The notes beneath the pieces are model-generated. The model was given only the letters and a program-made list of their open reading frames with translations. It was not told the DNA's origin and did no database searches. A program made the translations under genes and the position numbers. 64,000 nt of DNA, from NCBI RefSeq assembly GCF_002157355.1, contig NZ_LYMK01000023.1, positions 1 to 64,000 on the forward strand, in the 5' to 3' direction. Below are positions 1 through 7,697 of the stretch, piece after piece. The first letter of the stretch is position 1, and every line of letters starts with the position of its first letter. This stretch comes from Variovorax sp. JS1663 (GTDB lineage Bacteria > Pseudomonadota > Gammaproteobacteria > Burkholderiales > Burkholderiaceae_C).

Positions 1-16
1 CGCCCCCACCGCCCCC

Positions 17-1210
17 GTGCCGCGCACCGCCGGCATGCCGCCCTTCGAGGGCACCGACGCCGCGCGCGATTTCATCGCCCGCGTCGAGGCCTTCATCCGC
101 GACGAGATCCAGCCCCTGGCCGCCGAGCACGGCATCACCTACGAATCCGGCGCCCCGCGCGCCCTGCTCGACGAGGTGTGGCAACGCTCGCGCGAGCACG
201 GCTTCTACGGCGTCACCTTGCCCAAGCAGCTCGGCGGCGCCGGCTTCAGCGTGCACGACCACTGCCTCATCAAGGAAGCCATCTACGCCACAGGCTCGCC
301 CCTGGCCGCGCACGTGCTCGGCGAGCTCTCCGGCCCGCCCCGCGTCGGCGCCCTGGCGAAGCAGGCCACCCCCGACCAGATGGCGCGCTTCATCCTCCCC
401 GTGGCCCGCGCCGAGAAGGCCATCTGCTTCGCCATCACCGAGCCCGAGGCCGGATCGGACGCCGGCGCCGTGCAGACCCGCGCCGTGCGCGTGGGCGACG
501 ACTACGTGCTCAATGGCACCAAGCGCTTCATCTCCGGCTCGCCCTTCTGCGACATGGCCGTCGTCATCGCCTCCACCAGCGACGACCCCGCGCGCCGCGA
601 AACCACCGCCTTCTTCGTCGAGCGCGACCGCCCCGGCTTCGAGGTCCAGAGCGGCTACAAGACCCTCGCCGGCCAGACGAGCACCGGCAACATCGTGCTC
701 ACCGACTGCCGCATCCCCGCCGCCAACCGCATCGGCGAACAGGGCCAGGGCCTCGCCCTCGCGCTCGGCCGCATCACCGTCAACCGCCTGCTGCACTGCC
801 CCGCCATGCTCGGCCATGCCCGCGTCGCGTTGACCGACGCCATTGCCCATGCCACGCGCCGCCGCCAGTTCGGCCAGCCCATCGGCGCCTTCCAGGCCGT
901 GCAGCACCTCCTGGCCGACATGGCCACCGAGCTCGCCGCCGCGCGCGCCCTCATGCTCAGCGTGGCCCGCACCCTCGACGCCGGGGGCGATGCGCGTGCC
1001 GACGCCTCCATGGCCAAGCTCTTCTGCAGCGAGGCCGCCTTCCGCATCGCCGACCGCGCCGTGCAGGTGCTCGGCGGCGAGGGCATCGTCCAGGGCAGCC
1101 GCGTCGAATTCATGTTCCGCCTGCTGCGCATGTACCGCGTGCTCACCGGCACCAGCGAGATCCAGCGCAACACCATCGCCCGCGAGCTGCTGGGCGACGC
1201 CATCCGCTGA
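17..1210 (+). CDS. Acyl-CoA dehydrogenase family protein (5' end uncertain)
   Basis: FAD-dependent acyl-CoA dehydrogenase of about 397 residues, close to the usual family length, expected to make an alpha,beta-unsaturated acyl-CoA in the cytoplasm. The middle domain carries FAITEPEAGSD (around residues 137-147), and the C-terminal helical domain ends with VLTGTSEIQRN. At the position of the catalytic Glu of medium-chain enzymes (the E of the YEGT motif) this protein has Thr, so the base, if any, must lie elsewhere, as in some other subfamilies. The reading frame is open to the left window edge; GTG at 17 and ATG at 35 are both possible starts. It is followed 35 bp later by a Bug receptor gene on the same strand, suggesting co-transcription of uptake and acyl-CoA oxidation. 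Confidence 0.85.
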   Translation: MPRTAGMPPFEGTDAARDFIARVEAFIRDEIQPLAAEHGITYESGAPRALLDEVWQRSREHGFYGVTLPKQLGGAGFSVHDHCLIKEAIYATGSPLAAHVLGELSGPPRVGALAKQATPDQMARFILPVARAEKAICFAITEPEAGSDAGAVQTRAVRVGDDYVLNGTKRFISGSPFCDMAVVIASTSDDPARRETTAFFVERDRPGFEVQSGYKTLAGQTSTGNIVLTDCRIPAANRIGEQGQGLALALGRITVNRLLHCPAMLGHARVALTDAIAHATRRRQFGQPIGAFQAVQHLLADMATELAAARALMLSVARTLDAGGDARADASMAKLFCSEAAFRIADRAVQVLGGEGIVQGSRVEFMFRLLRMYRVLTGTSEIQRNTIARELLGDAIR

Positions 1211-1245
1211 AGAACTCCGCTACAACATCCACAGGAGACACACCC

Positions 1246-2214
1246 ATGAACACCCTCCGCCGCGCTCTCGTCGTCGCCGCGGCCGCGCTCGGCACCGTGG
1301 CCGGCGCCCACGCGCAGGACTACCCCAGCCGCCCCATCAAGTGGATCGTGCCCTACCTCGCCGGCACCGCGCCCGACACCGCCGTGCGCATCACCGGCGA
1401 CGCCCTGTCCAAGATCCTCGGCCAGCCCATCGTCGTCGAGAACCGCGGCGGCGTGGCCGGCAACCTCGGCGCCCAGCTCGCCGCCAAGGCGCCGGCCGAC
1501 GGCTACACCTGGGTCTACAGCAGCTCGCCCATGGCCACCAACATGCGCATGTACCGCAACCCCGGCTTCGACGTGATGAAGGACTTCGTGCACGTCGGCG
1601 GCATCACCCAGTCCGACTCCGTCATCGTCGTCAACCCCGACTCCGGCATCACCAGCGTGAAGCAGCTCGTCGAGCGCCTGCGCGCCAGCCCCGGCAAGCT
1701 GGCCTATGCCTCCGGCGGCGTCGGCACGCCCTCGCACCTGGGCGCCGAGCTGCTGCTCGCCGCCACGAAGACCCAGGCCCTGCACGTGCCCTACAAGGGC
1801 GCCTCGGAGTCCACCAATGCGGTGGCCGGCAAGCAGGTCGACTTTGCGCTCGCCCTCGTCGGCCCGGCGCTGCCGCACATCCAGGGAGGCAAGCTCAAGC
1901 CCCTGGCCGTGCTCTCGCCCAAGCGCAACGCGCGCCTCGACCAGGTGCCCACCCTGGCCGAGGCCGGCGTGCCGGGCATTGAGGTCGTCTCCTTCGGCGG
2001 CCTGGCCGTGCCCAAGGGCACCCCGGCCCCCGTGGTGAAGAAGGTGCAGGACGCGCTGGCCCAGGCGCTGGCCATGCCCGAGGTGCGCACCAAGCTCGAG
2101 GCCTCCGGCGCGACCGTGCGGCCCAGCAGCTCGGAGGTCTTCTCGCAAAGCCTGAAGGCGGAGATCGCGCTGACCGAGAAGCTGATGAAGGCGGCGAGCA
2201 TCGAGGCGCAGTAG
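1246..2214 (+). CDS. Bug/TctC-family periplasmic solute-binding protein
   Basis: 322-residue periplasmic binding protein of the Bug family (tripartite tricarboxylate transporter receptors), which typically bind carboxylates. A cleavable signal peptide ends around AHAQD (residues 20-25), followed by the family hallmark YPSRPIKWIVPY and, further on, VVENRGGVAGNLGAQ. ATG at 1246 is chosen because the signal peptide begins there and an AGGAGA ribosome-binding site lies 8 bp upstream. No TctA/TctB membrane components are nearby, which is common for this expanded family in Comamonadaceae. It lies just after an acyl-CoA dehydrogenase and is probably in its operon. The specific ligand cannot be told from sequence. 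Confidence 0.92.
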   Translation: MNTLRRALVVAAAALGTVAGAHAQDYPSRPIKWIVPYLAGTAPDTAVRITGDALSKILGQPIVVENRGGVAGNLGAQLAAKAPADGYTWVYSSSPMATNMRMYRNPGFDVMKDFVHVGGITQSDSVIVVNPDSGITSVKQLVERLRASPGKLAYASGGVGTPSHLGAELLLAATKTQALHVPYKGASESTNAVAGKQVDFALALVGPALPHIQGGKLKPLAVLSPKRNARLDQVPTLAEAGVPGIEVVSFGGLAVPKGTPAPVVKKVQDALAQALAMPEVRTKLEASGATVRPSSSEVFSQSLKAEIALTEKLMKAASIEAQ

Positions 2215-2220
2215 TCGCGT

Positions 2221-2235
2221 GCGGGCTGCGCCCGC
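2221..2235 (+). terminator. Short GC hairpin after the Bug gene
   Basis: GCGGGC-TGC-GCCCGC, a perfect 6-bp stem with a 3-nt loop, starts 7 bp after the Bug stop codon. There is no T-tract, so intrinsic termination is only a possibility. Confidence 0.3.
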
Positions 2236-2247
2236 TAGCATCGGCGC

Positions 2248-2478
2248 ATGGACCTGCAGCCGCCCCTCGTCACCGATGCCTGCTCCGCCCGCGCGGTCTT
2301 GCACCAGGTCGCCGAGCGCCTGCGCGCCGCGGGTGTAGAAAACTTTCGCAAGCCACCCCCCGAACCCACCACCTGCTGCGGCCGCGGCTGCAACGGCTGC
2401 GTGTGGGAAGGCTACTTCGCCGCCGTGGGGTGGTGGCGCGACGACGCACTGGAATGCCTCGCCCAGGCGCGAGGCTGA
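2248..2478 (+). CDS. Small cysteine-rich oxidoreductase-like domain protein
   Basis: 76-residue protein with the conserved segment PPPEPTTCCGRGCNGCVWEGY (residues about 37-57), whose CC...C..C pattern matches the oxidoreductase-like N-terminal domain family (Oxidored-like). Those Cys residues could bind a metal or cluster, but no activity is established. The WWRDDAL tail is also typical. There is no signal peptide, so it is probably cytoplasmic. It starts at ATG 2248 just after the Bug gene and could be a stand-alone small gene. Confidence 0.7.
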   Translation: MDLQPPLVTDACSARAVLHQVAERLRAAGVENFRKPPPEPTTCCGRGCNGCVWEGYFAAVGWWRDDALECLAQARG

Positions 2479-2598
2479 CCCGCCCGAACCCTGGGGCTTT
2501 TTTTCCAACGGGATCGTGTCGAAATCGACCAGGCTCGTTCGACGTAGAGATGGGACGGCCTTCGTCCATGCCCCCACTCTCAACTCAAGGAGTTACCC

Positions 2599-3273
2599 AT
2601 GAGAAAGCTCATCGCATCCACCATGCTCTCGCTCGACGGCATCCTGCAGGCCCCGGGCGGCCCCGAGGAAGACCCCACCGGCGACTTCGCCTTCGGCGGC
2701 TGGACCTTCCCCTACTGGGACGAGGCCGCCAGCCAGGACATGAACGGCCTGGACGGCAAGGACCGCGAGCTCCTGCTCGGCCGCAGGACCTATGAGATCT
2801 TCGAGGCCTACTGGCCCTACCAGCCGGACGGCAACCCGATCGCGAAGACCTTCAACGCGACCCGCAAGCACGTGGCCTCGCGCACGCTGAAGCAGGGCCA
2901 GCTGCTGTGGAACAACTCGGCGCTGCTGGAAGGCGACGTCGCCGCGGCCGTCGCGGCGCTCAAGTCGCAGCCGGGGCAGGACCTTCAGATCATCGGCAGC
3001 GGCAACCTGATCCAGACGCTGCAGGCTGCGTCGCTGATCGATGAATACAACGTGTGGACTTTTCCCGTGGTGCTTGGGCGCGGCAAGCGGTTGTTTGAAG
3101 CTGGCGCGAAGCCGGGTGCGCTGCGACTGGTCGCCTCGCGGACCTCGGCGACTGGTGTGGTGATGAGCACCTATGTGCCGGCGGGAGAGGTGCCGCTTGG
3201 GTCGTTTGCGCAGGAGGAGCCGAGCGCGAAGGAAGTTGAACGGCGGGCGAAGCTGGCGCGCGAGGTGGGGTGA
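2599..3273 (+). CDS. Dihydrofolate reductase-like / RibD C-terminal domain protein
   Basis: 224 residues. The N-terminus RKLIASTMLSLDGILQAPGG and the segment LLLGRRTYEIFEAYWPY are typical of the RibD-C/DHFR-fold stand-alone proteins; a C-terminal strand contains VVLGRGKRLFE. Family members are NAD(P)H-binding reductase-fold proteins of mostly unknown substrate, distinct from FolA. ATG at 2599 follows an AAGGAG ribosome-binding site. Convergent with the next gene. The start is secure, the function only at fold level. Confidence 0.85.
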   Translation: MRKLIASTMLSLDGILQAPGGPEEDPTGDFAFGGWTFPYWDEAASQDMNGLDGKDRELLLGRRTYEIFEAYWPYQPDGNPIAKTFNATRKHVASRTLKQGQLLWNNSALLEGDVAAAVAALKSQPGQDLQIIGSGNLIQTLQAASLIDEYNVWTFPVVLGRGKRLFEAGAKPGALRLVASRTSATGVVMSTYVPAGEVPLGSFAQEEPSAKEVERRAKLAREVG

Positions 3274-3304
3274 GGCTTCTTCGCGGGGATCGTTCCCCTC
3301 GCGA

Positions 3305-4465
3305 TCACGAACCTCGCCTGGCCGGTCGGGACGGCGGAGGAGGCTTCCGCAGACCTATCCGCCCGTCATCCTCCCAGGTCTTCTTCGTGACGGCCCCGGC
3401 TTGCCCGGAGATGGAGATTCTCCGCCCGGCCCAGCAATCGAAGATCCATCTCGCCGGAAGATCTGTGAGCAGCGCTACCAGATACGCGGATCTCATGGCC
3501 GGAGAGCTCACCGGAATGTAGACCTGAAGCTCCTCGCCGGTGAGCTGACCGAAGAACCGCGAGCGCGCACGGACCGCTTTGCGCGCTTGCCGAAACTCCG
3601 CCAACAAGCGTCGCCGCTCATGCTTCTCCTTGCGATACAGCCTTGCCTTCGATACCCCGGTGAGCTCTTTGCAAAGGGGCAAGTCATGAAGCTCGGCCAA
3701 GAAGTCGCGGCTCCTGGCAAGACAGGCACAGAGCCGAATGGCCCGCTCGCCAGGCGCTCTCATGGGAAAGTCCCACGTGGTCGCAAGCATGCTCGCCACC
3801 GCTTCTTTTGCCAGCCTGATTAGAAGTTTCCTACGCGCGCTGACTTGCTCCCCGACGATGCGTTGCCCCCAAGCAAACGTGGCAAGCGCAGCTGCCGCAA
3901 AGGAGCAAAGCTGAACCACGAACAGAGCGTGCGATCCTTTGAGGCGATCCCAACCGATCCCTACGAAGTACTGCCTGAGCGTCTCAAGGATTGAAGCCAG
4001 TCCGAGCGTCAGCCAAAGACAGATCGTCGCGGAATAGATCAGAGCTACCGCGCTGCGATGATCGACGTTCCACGTATGCCCCAAGGCGTGTATGTCCAGC
4101 CAGGGCCGTGGCCGATTCGCGTACGCCCCATCGGGGAGGCTAACGGCCCGTTCTATGGCTGCGGCGCGGCCGACAAGCTCGTCGTACAGCTGGTCGTTGC
4201 GGGCGTTGTAGACCAACAGCCCGATCGTGACGGCCAAGCCAAACAGCGAGATAAAAAAGGTGAGTCCGTCAGGCTTGTCGCCCTTGAAGGCAGCGGTCGC
4301 TGCCGCCGCGATGGGCAGGAGATTGAGAAGCTTGAACCGGACGTCCGCCAGTCCACGAAAGTTATTCGCTACATCTCCGTATTCCTTGAGGAGCGCCTCA
4401 CGCAGTTTGTTGTCCGGGCTGCTGCCCACGGCGTGTGCGACTGGGCCTTGTGCTTCGCGGATCAT
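3305..4465 (-). CDS. Hypothetical membrane protein with about four TM segments
   Basis: 386-residue protein that I do not recognise. Hydrophobic segments lie near residues 47-60 and 70-85 (one hairpin), 137-160 and 178-200, followed by a long basic, soluble C-terminal half ending in a Pro/Arg-rich tail. The central part (LYRKEKHERRRLL) could form a charged helix. The GC content is visibly lower than that of the flanking catabolic genes, suggesting acquired DNA. The paired-TM-plus-cytosolic layout recalls SLATT-like membrane proteins linked to conflict systems, but that is only a resemblance of shape. It sits beside the His-rich relic. Confidence 0.6.
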   Translation of the reverse strand: MIREAQGPVAHAVGSSPDNKLREALLKEYGDVANNFRGLADVRFKLLNLLPIAAAATAAFKGDKPDGLTFFISLFGLAVTIGLLVYNARNDQLYDELVGRAAAIERAVSLPDGAYANRPRPWLDIHALGHTWNVDHRSAVALIYSATICLWLTLGLASILETLRQYFVGIGWDRLKGSHALFVVQLCSFAAAALATFAWGQRIVGEQVSARRKLLIRLAKEAVASMLATTWDFPMRAPGERAIRLCACLARSRDFLAELHDLPLCKELTGVSKARLYRKEKHERRRLLAEFRQARKAVRARSRFFGQLTGEELQVYIPVSSPAMRSAYLVALLTDLPARWIFDCWAGRRISISGQAGAVTKKTWEDDGRIGLRKPPPPSRPARRGS

Positions 4466-4583
4466 TCATCGAGTCTGTGCGATTTCTCGCTCATTTCAAG
4501 CCATGGCTTTCCGCCGCATCGCCAGTCCGGAGGATGCAGAAGAGTCGTCTGACGCATACCGTTCTTAGGTAGCACCTCGGTGA

Positions 4584-4760
4584 GGTGTCTGCGCAGGGAT
4601 CACCCTCGGCGCTCCGGCTCACGAGCCGCATCACCAGCATGCGCATGCTGATGGCCCATCGGACGGGACCAGGCATACGCATTGGCATCGTCATGAACCC
4701 TTGGCGCACGAACACGAGCACTTTCCGGACATCCGCCATCAGCACCCGCATCGTCACTGA
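4584..4760 (+). pseudogene. Relic of a His-rich metal-binding-type protein (C-terminal end)
   Basis: An open frame from 4584 to the TGA at 4758-4760 encodes a tail in which 16 of the last 47 residues are His, in HxH repeats such as RHTHWHRHEPLAHEHEHF and a terminal HRH. There is no plausible start codon or ribosome-binding site, and an in-frame stop lies just upstream at 4581-4583. It therefore looks like the 3' end of a degraded gene. His-rich tails of this kind occur in proteins near nickel/cobalt/zinc transport genes; none are present here. The rest of the 4466-4809 gap shows nothing else recognisable. Confidence 0.5.
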
Positions 4761-4809
4761 GCCGGGCCAGGCGGAGGCCTCGCCGTTGGCTATCGCGGCT
4801 GAGGAAAGT

Positions 4810-5712
4810 TCAATTGCCCGCCTTCGCTACAGATGGCTGGTGAACGGGAAGGGCGTTCAACGGAATGCGTAGGTACGCGACGCCGTTTTCATCGGGGGGC
4901 GGCAGTTGCCCAGCCCGCACATTCACCTGAATTGACGGAAGGATGAGTGTCGGCACCTCGAGCGTCGCGTCGCGAGCCGTGCGCATTGCGACGAAGGCAT
5001 CCTCGCTGATGCCGTCGCGGACATGGATGTTGTGGGCTCGCTGCTCGGCGACGGTGGTCCGCCACCGGGGCTGTCGGGTCGCAGGCGGGTAATCGTGACA
5101 GACGTACATCGTGGTCTCGGGCGGCAGGTCCAGCAGTCTGCGCATCGAGGCGTAGAGCTGGCGAGCGTCGCCACCCGGGAAATCCGCGCGCGCACTGCCG
5201 ACGTCTGGCATGAAGAGCGTGTCGCCAACGAAGACGGAGCCGTCCACCAGATAGGCCATGTCGGCCGGGGTGTGGCCCGGCACCAGCAGCGCGGTGGCCT
5301 CGACCTCGCCAATCCTGAAGACCTCGCCATCCTTGAAGAGGTGGTCGAACTGGCTTCCGTCCGGCAGGAAGCTGCGCTCGAAATTGAAAAGCTTCTTGAA
5401 CGTTGCCTGCACGGAACGGATGTTCTCGCCGATGGCGATGAGTCCACCGACCTGCGCCTGAACGTAGCGTGCGCCGGACAGGTGGTCGGCGTGCGCGTGG
5501 GTTTCCAGAATCCAGTCGACCTGCAGACCCTTCTCCCGGACGTAGGCGAGCAGCCGGTCGGCCGAGGCTGTGCTCGTGTGCCCCGACTTGAAGTCGTAGT
5601 CCAGCACCGGGTCGATGACCGCGGCGCGCTCTGTCGCATGGTCCCAGACGACGTAGGAGACCGTCCAGGTATTGGGGTCGAAGAAGCCTTGGGTTGTCGT
5701 GCGGGTCGCCAT
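4810..5712 (-). CDS. Persulfide dioxygenase-type metallo-beta-lactamase-fold hydrolase
   Basis: MBL-fold protein of 300 residues from ATG 5712. Metal ligands are visible: THAHADHL (HxHxDH), PGHTPADMAY, GDTLFMPDVGSAR and CHDYPP. This pattern matches the Blh/ETHE1-like sulfur dioxygenase group, which oxidises glutathione persulfide to sulfite, rather than glyoxalase II. A longer TTG-start reading from 5739 would run into the operator; ATG 5712 has a GGAAC-type site upstream and begins MATRTTTQGFFDP, typical of the family. It is divergent from a BigR/SqrR-like repressor with a shared palindromic operator between them, supporting a role in sulfide/persulfide detoxification. Confidence 0.85.
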   Translation of the reverse strand: MATRTTTQGFFDPNTWTVSYVVWDHATERAAVIDPVLDYDFKSGHTSTASADRLLAYVREKGLQVDWILETHAHADHLSGARYVQAQVGGLIAIGENIRSVQATFKKLFNFERSFLPDGSQFDHLFKDGEVFRIGEVEATALLVPGHTPADMAYLVDGSVFVGDTLFMPDVGSARADFPGGDARQLYASMRRLLDLPPETTMYVCHDYPPATRQPRWRTTVAEQRAHNIHVRDGISEDAFVAMRTARDATLEVPTLILPSIQVNVRAGQLPPPDENGVAYLRIPLNALPVHQPSVAKAGN

Positions 5713-5738
5713 GAGGTGTTCCGTGGATGCGATGTTCA

Positions 5739-5784
5739 ATCGATTGACTAATATTATGTTTTACAACATACTATGTCAATCGAT
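5739..5784. promoter_or_regulatory. Palindromic operator with overlapping divergent promoters (BigR/SqrR type)
   Basis: The outer arms ATCGATTGAC (5739-5748) and GTCAATCGAT (5775-5784) are perfect inverted repeats. The inner arms ATATTATGTT (5751-5760) and AACATACTAT (5765-5774) pair at 9 of 10 positions around a TTAC centre. Promoter elements lie inside: TTGACA (minus strand, 5779-5774) with TAATAT 17 nt away reads toward the dioxygenase, and TTGACT (plus, 5744-5749) with CATACT or TACTAT reads toward the ArsR gene. Repressor binding would therefore block both promoters. Assignment to the ArsR protein at 5802 is inferred from position. Confidence 0.75.
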
Positions 5785-5801
5785 ATTGATTCGCTTACTC
5801 C

Positions 5802-6125
5802 ATGCAGCACCCTTCCCCCGTCATCGACCCCGACGCCCTGCGCAGCGCTGCTGGTGAGGCGGTCGGCGCCCTCAAGGTGCTTGCCAACGAAGACCGGCTG
5901 CTCCTGCTATGCCAGCTCTCGCAAGGCGAGATGTGCGTGAGCGACCTCGAGCGGACACTGAACATCCACCAACCAACCCTCTCGCAGCAACTCGGTGTTC
6001 TTCGCAACGAAGGGGCGGTCCACACGCGCCGCGAGGGAAAGAGCATCTTCTACAGCGTCGCCGACCCGTCGATGCTCGAAATCCTCGCCCTTCTCTACCG
6101 TCTCTACTGTCCCAAGGAAGAATGA
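5802..6125 (+). CDS. ArsR-family sulfide-responsive repressor, BigR/SqrR-like
   Basis: 107-residue winged-helix protein of ArsR size. The recognition helix region is HQPTLSQQLGVLRNEG. Cys residues lie at 37, 45 and 103; Cys45 (EMCVSDLE) and Cys103 (LYCP) correspond by context to the two Cys that form a disulfide or polysulfide bond in BigR/SqrR regulators, relieving repression when reactive sulfur is present. There is no clear Shine-Dalgarno before ATG 5802, so translation may start from a short leader beginning near the operator. It overlaps the next gene (TGA within ATGATG), so repressor and transporters are co-translated. It probably controls both flanking transcription units. Confidence 0.85.
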   Translation: MQHPSPVIDPDALRSAAGEAVGALKVLANEDRLLLLCQLSQGEMCVSDLERTLNIHQPTLSQQLGVLRNEGAVHTRREGKSIFYSVADPSMLEILALLYRLYCPKEE

Positions 6126-6559
6126 TGTCCATTGACTGGAACCACTTCACGCCGCTCACCGCGCTGGCCGGCGGCGCTCTCATCGGCATTGCCGCGGCGA
6201 TGTTCGTGCTGCTCAACGGTCGCATCGCCGGCATCAGCGGCGTGCTCGGAGGGCTGCTCAAGCCCGTCAAGGGCGATAGCGCCTGGCGCATCGCTTTCGT
6301 CCTGGGTCTGGTCGGTGCGCCGCTGGCCTACCTGCTGTTCGCGGCACTGCCCAAACCACAGATTGACGCCGGGTATGGCTCGCTTGTTCTGGCCGGACTG
6401 CTGGTGGGCATCGGCACACGCTACGGCTCCGGCTGCACCAGCGGCCACGGCGTCTGCGGTCTGTCTCGCCTGTCGCCCCGCTCGCTGGTCGCCACGGCCG
6501 CCTTCATGGGCGCCGGCTTCGTCACGGTCTTCGTGACGCGTCACCTGCTCAGCATCTGA
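6122..6559 (+). CDS. YeeE/YedE-family membrane protein, first half-transporter
   Basis: 145-residue integral membrane protein with four or five hydrophobic segments. The signature GSGCTSGHGVCGLSRLS (around residues 99-115) carries the conserved Cys residues of YeeE/YedE (PmpA-like) sulfur-compound transporters, thought to relay thiosulfate or a related sulfur species across the inner membrane. ATG 6122 or 6125, after AAGGAAG, overlaps the arsR stop. The adjacent gene supplies the second half, so the two probably form a heteromeric transporter. Confidence 0.85.
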   Translation: MMSIDWNHFTPLTALAGGALIGIAAAMFVLLNGRIAGISGVLGGLLKPVKGDSAWRIAFVLGLVGAPLAYLLFAALPKPQIDAGYGSLVLAGLLVGIGTRYGSGCTSGHGVCGLSRLSPRSLVATAAFMGAGFVTVFVTRHLLSI

Positions 6560-6569
6560 GGAGTTCTTC

Positions 6570-7007
6570 ATGCTTGTTTTCGCTTCGTTGCTCGCCGGCC
6601 TTGTCTTCGGACTCGGCCTCATCGTCTCCGGCATGGCCAACCCGGCCAAGGTGCTCGGCTTCCTGGACCTCGCCGGCGCCTGGGACCCCTCCCTGGCCTT
6701 CGTCATGGCGGGAGCCATCGCCGTGGGCATGGTCGGCTTCATGGTGGCCAGACGGCGTACGGTGTCCTGTCTCGGCGCCGAGATGCGGCTGCCTTCGGCG
6801 CGCCACATCGACCGCCGCCTCGTGCTCGGCAGCGTGCTCTTCGGCATTGGGTGGGGTGTCGCCGGGTTCTGCCCCGGCCCGGCGCTCGTTTCCCTCGGAA
6901 TGGGCGAATTCAGGGCGCTCGTCTTCGTGGCTGCGATGCTGGTGGGCATGGGCGCATTCGAGCTCTTCGAGCGCCGCAAGCGTGCGCCGGCGCCGCACGC
7001 GGCCTGA
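6570..7007 (+). CDS. YeeE/YedE-family membrane protein, second half-transporter
   Basis: 145 residues, mostly hydrophobic. It carries GLIVSGMANPAKVLGFLDL near the N-terminus and GFCPGPALVSLG (around residues 99-110) with the conserved Cys of the PmpB-like/DUF6691 half. It lies 10 bp after the first half with a GAGGAG ribosome-binding site. Its role is inferred as the partner subunit for uptake or export of a sulfur species together with the preceding protein and the persulfide dioxygenase. Confidence 0.85.
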   Translation: MLVFASLLAGLVFGLGLIVSGMANPAKVLGFLDLAGAWDPSLAFVMAGAIAVGMVGFMVARRRTVSCLGAEMRLPSARHIDRRLVLGSVLFGIGWGVAGFCPGPALVSLGMGEFRALVFVAAMLVGMGAFELFERRKRAPAPHAA

Positions 7008-7016
7008 GGTCGGCCG

Positions 7017-7697
7017 ATGACGAACATGGCGACCTGGCTCGCGGCGCTTGCCACGACAGCCGTCCTCGTGTCCTACGAGGTCGCGCTCGCTTTCGGGCAT
7101 CGCCAAAGGCCCGAACGCCTCGCGCGCACGGCGCACGCGGCGCTGCGCGAGGAATGGTTCGCCGCGGTCTCGGCGCAGAAGGGCTCGGAAATCCTGGCTG
7201 TGCAGACGCTTCGCAACTCGCTGATGTCGGCGACGATGACCGCATCGACGGCTGCGCTGGCGCTGATGGGCACCGCGACCCTGGCCGCTCCCTCGCTGCA
7301 TTCGGCCTTCGGCGACGCACCTGGGCTGCCGACGTTCACAGTGCGACTCGCGCTGGAGTTCGTTCTCATGTCGCTGCTGTTCGCCTCGCTCCTGTCATCG
7401 GTCATGGCGGTGCGTTACTACAACCATGCGGGCTTCATCAGCGCGATGCCGGTGGGCTCCGAGGCACGCAATCGCTGGAGCGCTGCCGGAAAGACCTACG
7501 TGCGAAGAGCCGGAGTCCTCTACAGTTGGGGACTCAGGCATCTCGTCCTCGTTGCCCCCATCCTGGCCTCCATCGTCCACCCCGCTGCAGGCCCCGTCGC
7601 AGCGCTCGGTGTCGTCGCGGGGCTGGTCAGCTTCGACCGCTTCGGGAGCTCGGACCTTGCGCAACCCTCCGCGATACCGCTTCGCCATCGCTCTTGA
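7017..7697 (+). CDS. DUF599 family membrane protein
   Basis: 226 residues with four predicted membrane segments. The segment EILAVQTLRNSLMSATMTAS and the later VMAVRYYNHAGFISAMPV are typical of the DUF599 family, whose biochemical role is unknown. It starts 9 bp after the second YeeE half-transporter, so it may ride on the sulfide operon. The 3' end overlaps the convergent DUF6064 gene by 71 bp (7627-7697), which is unusually long and may mean the C-terminal ends of one or both proteins are not conserved. Confidence 0.75.
   Translation: MTNMATWLAALATTAVLVSYEVALAFGHRQRPERLARTAHAALREEWFAAVSAQKGSEILAVQTLRNSLMSATMTASTAALALMGTATLAAPSLHSAFGDAPGLPTFTVRLALEFVLMSLLFASLLSSVMAVRYYNHAGFISAMPVGSEARNRWSAAGKTYVRRAGVLYSWGLRHLVLVAPILASIVHPAAGPVAALGVVAGLVSFDRFGSSDLAQPSAIPLRHRS

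Noticed and set aside
655..2583. Long antisense frame of 642 codons
   Set aside because: A GC-rich shadow of the acyl-CoA dehydrogenase and Bug genes; low-complexity translation.
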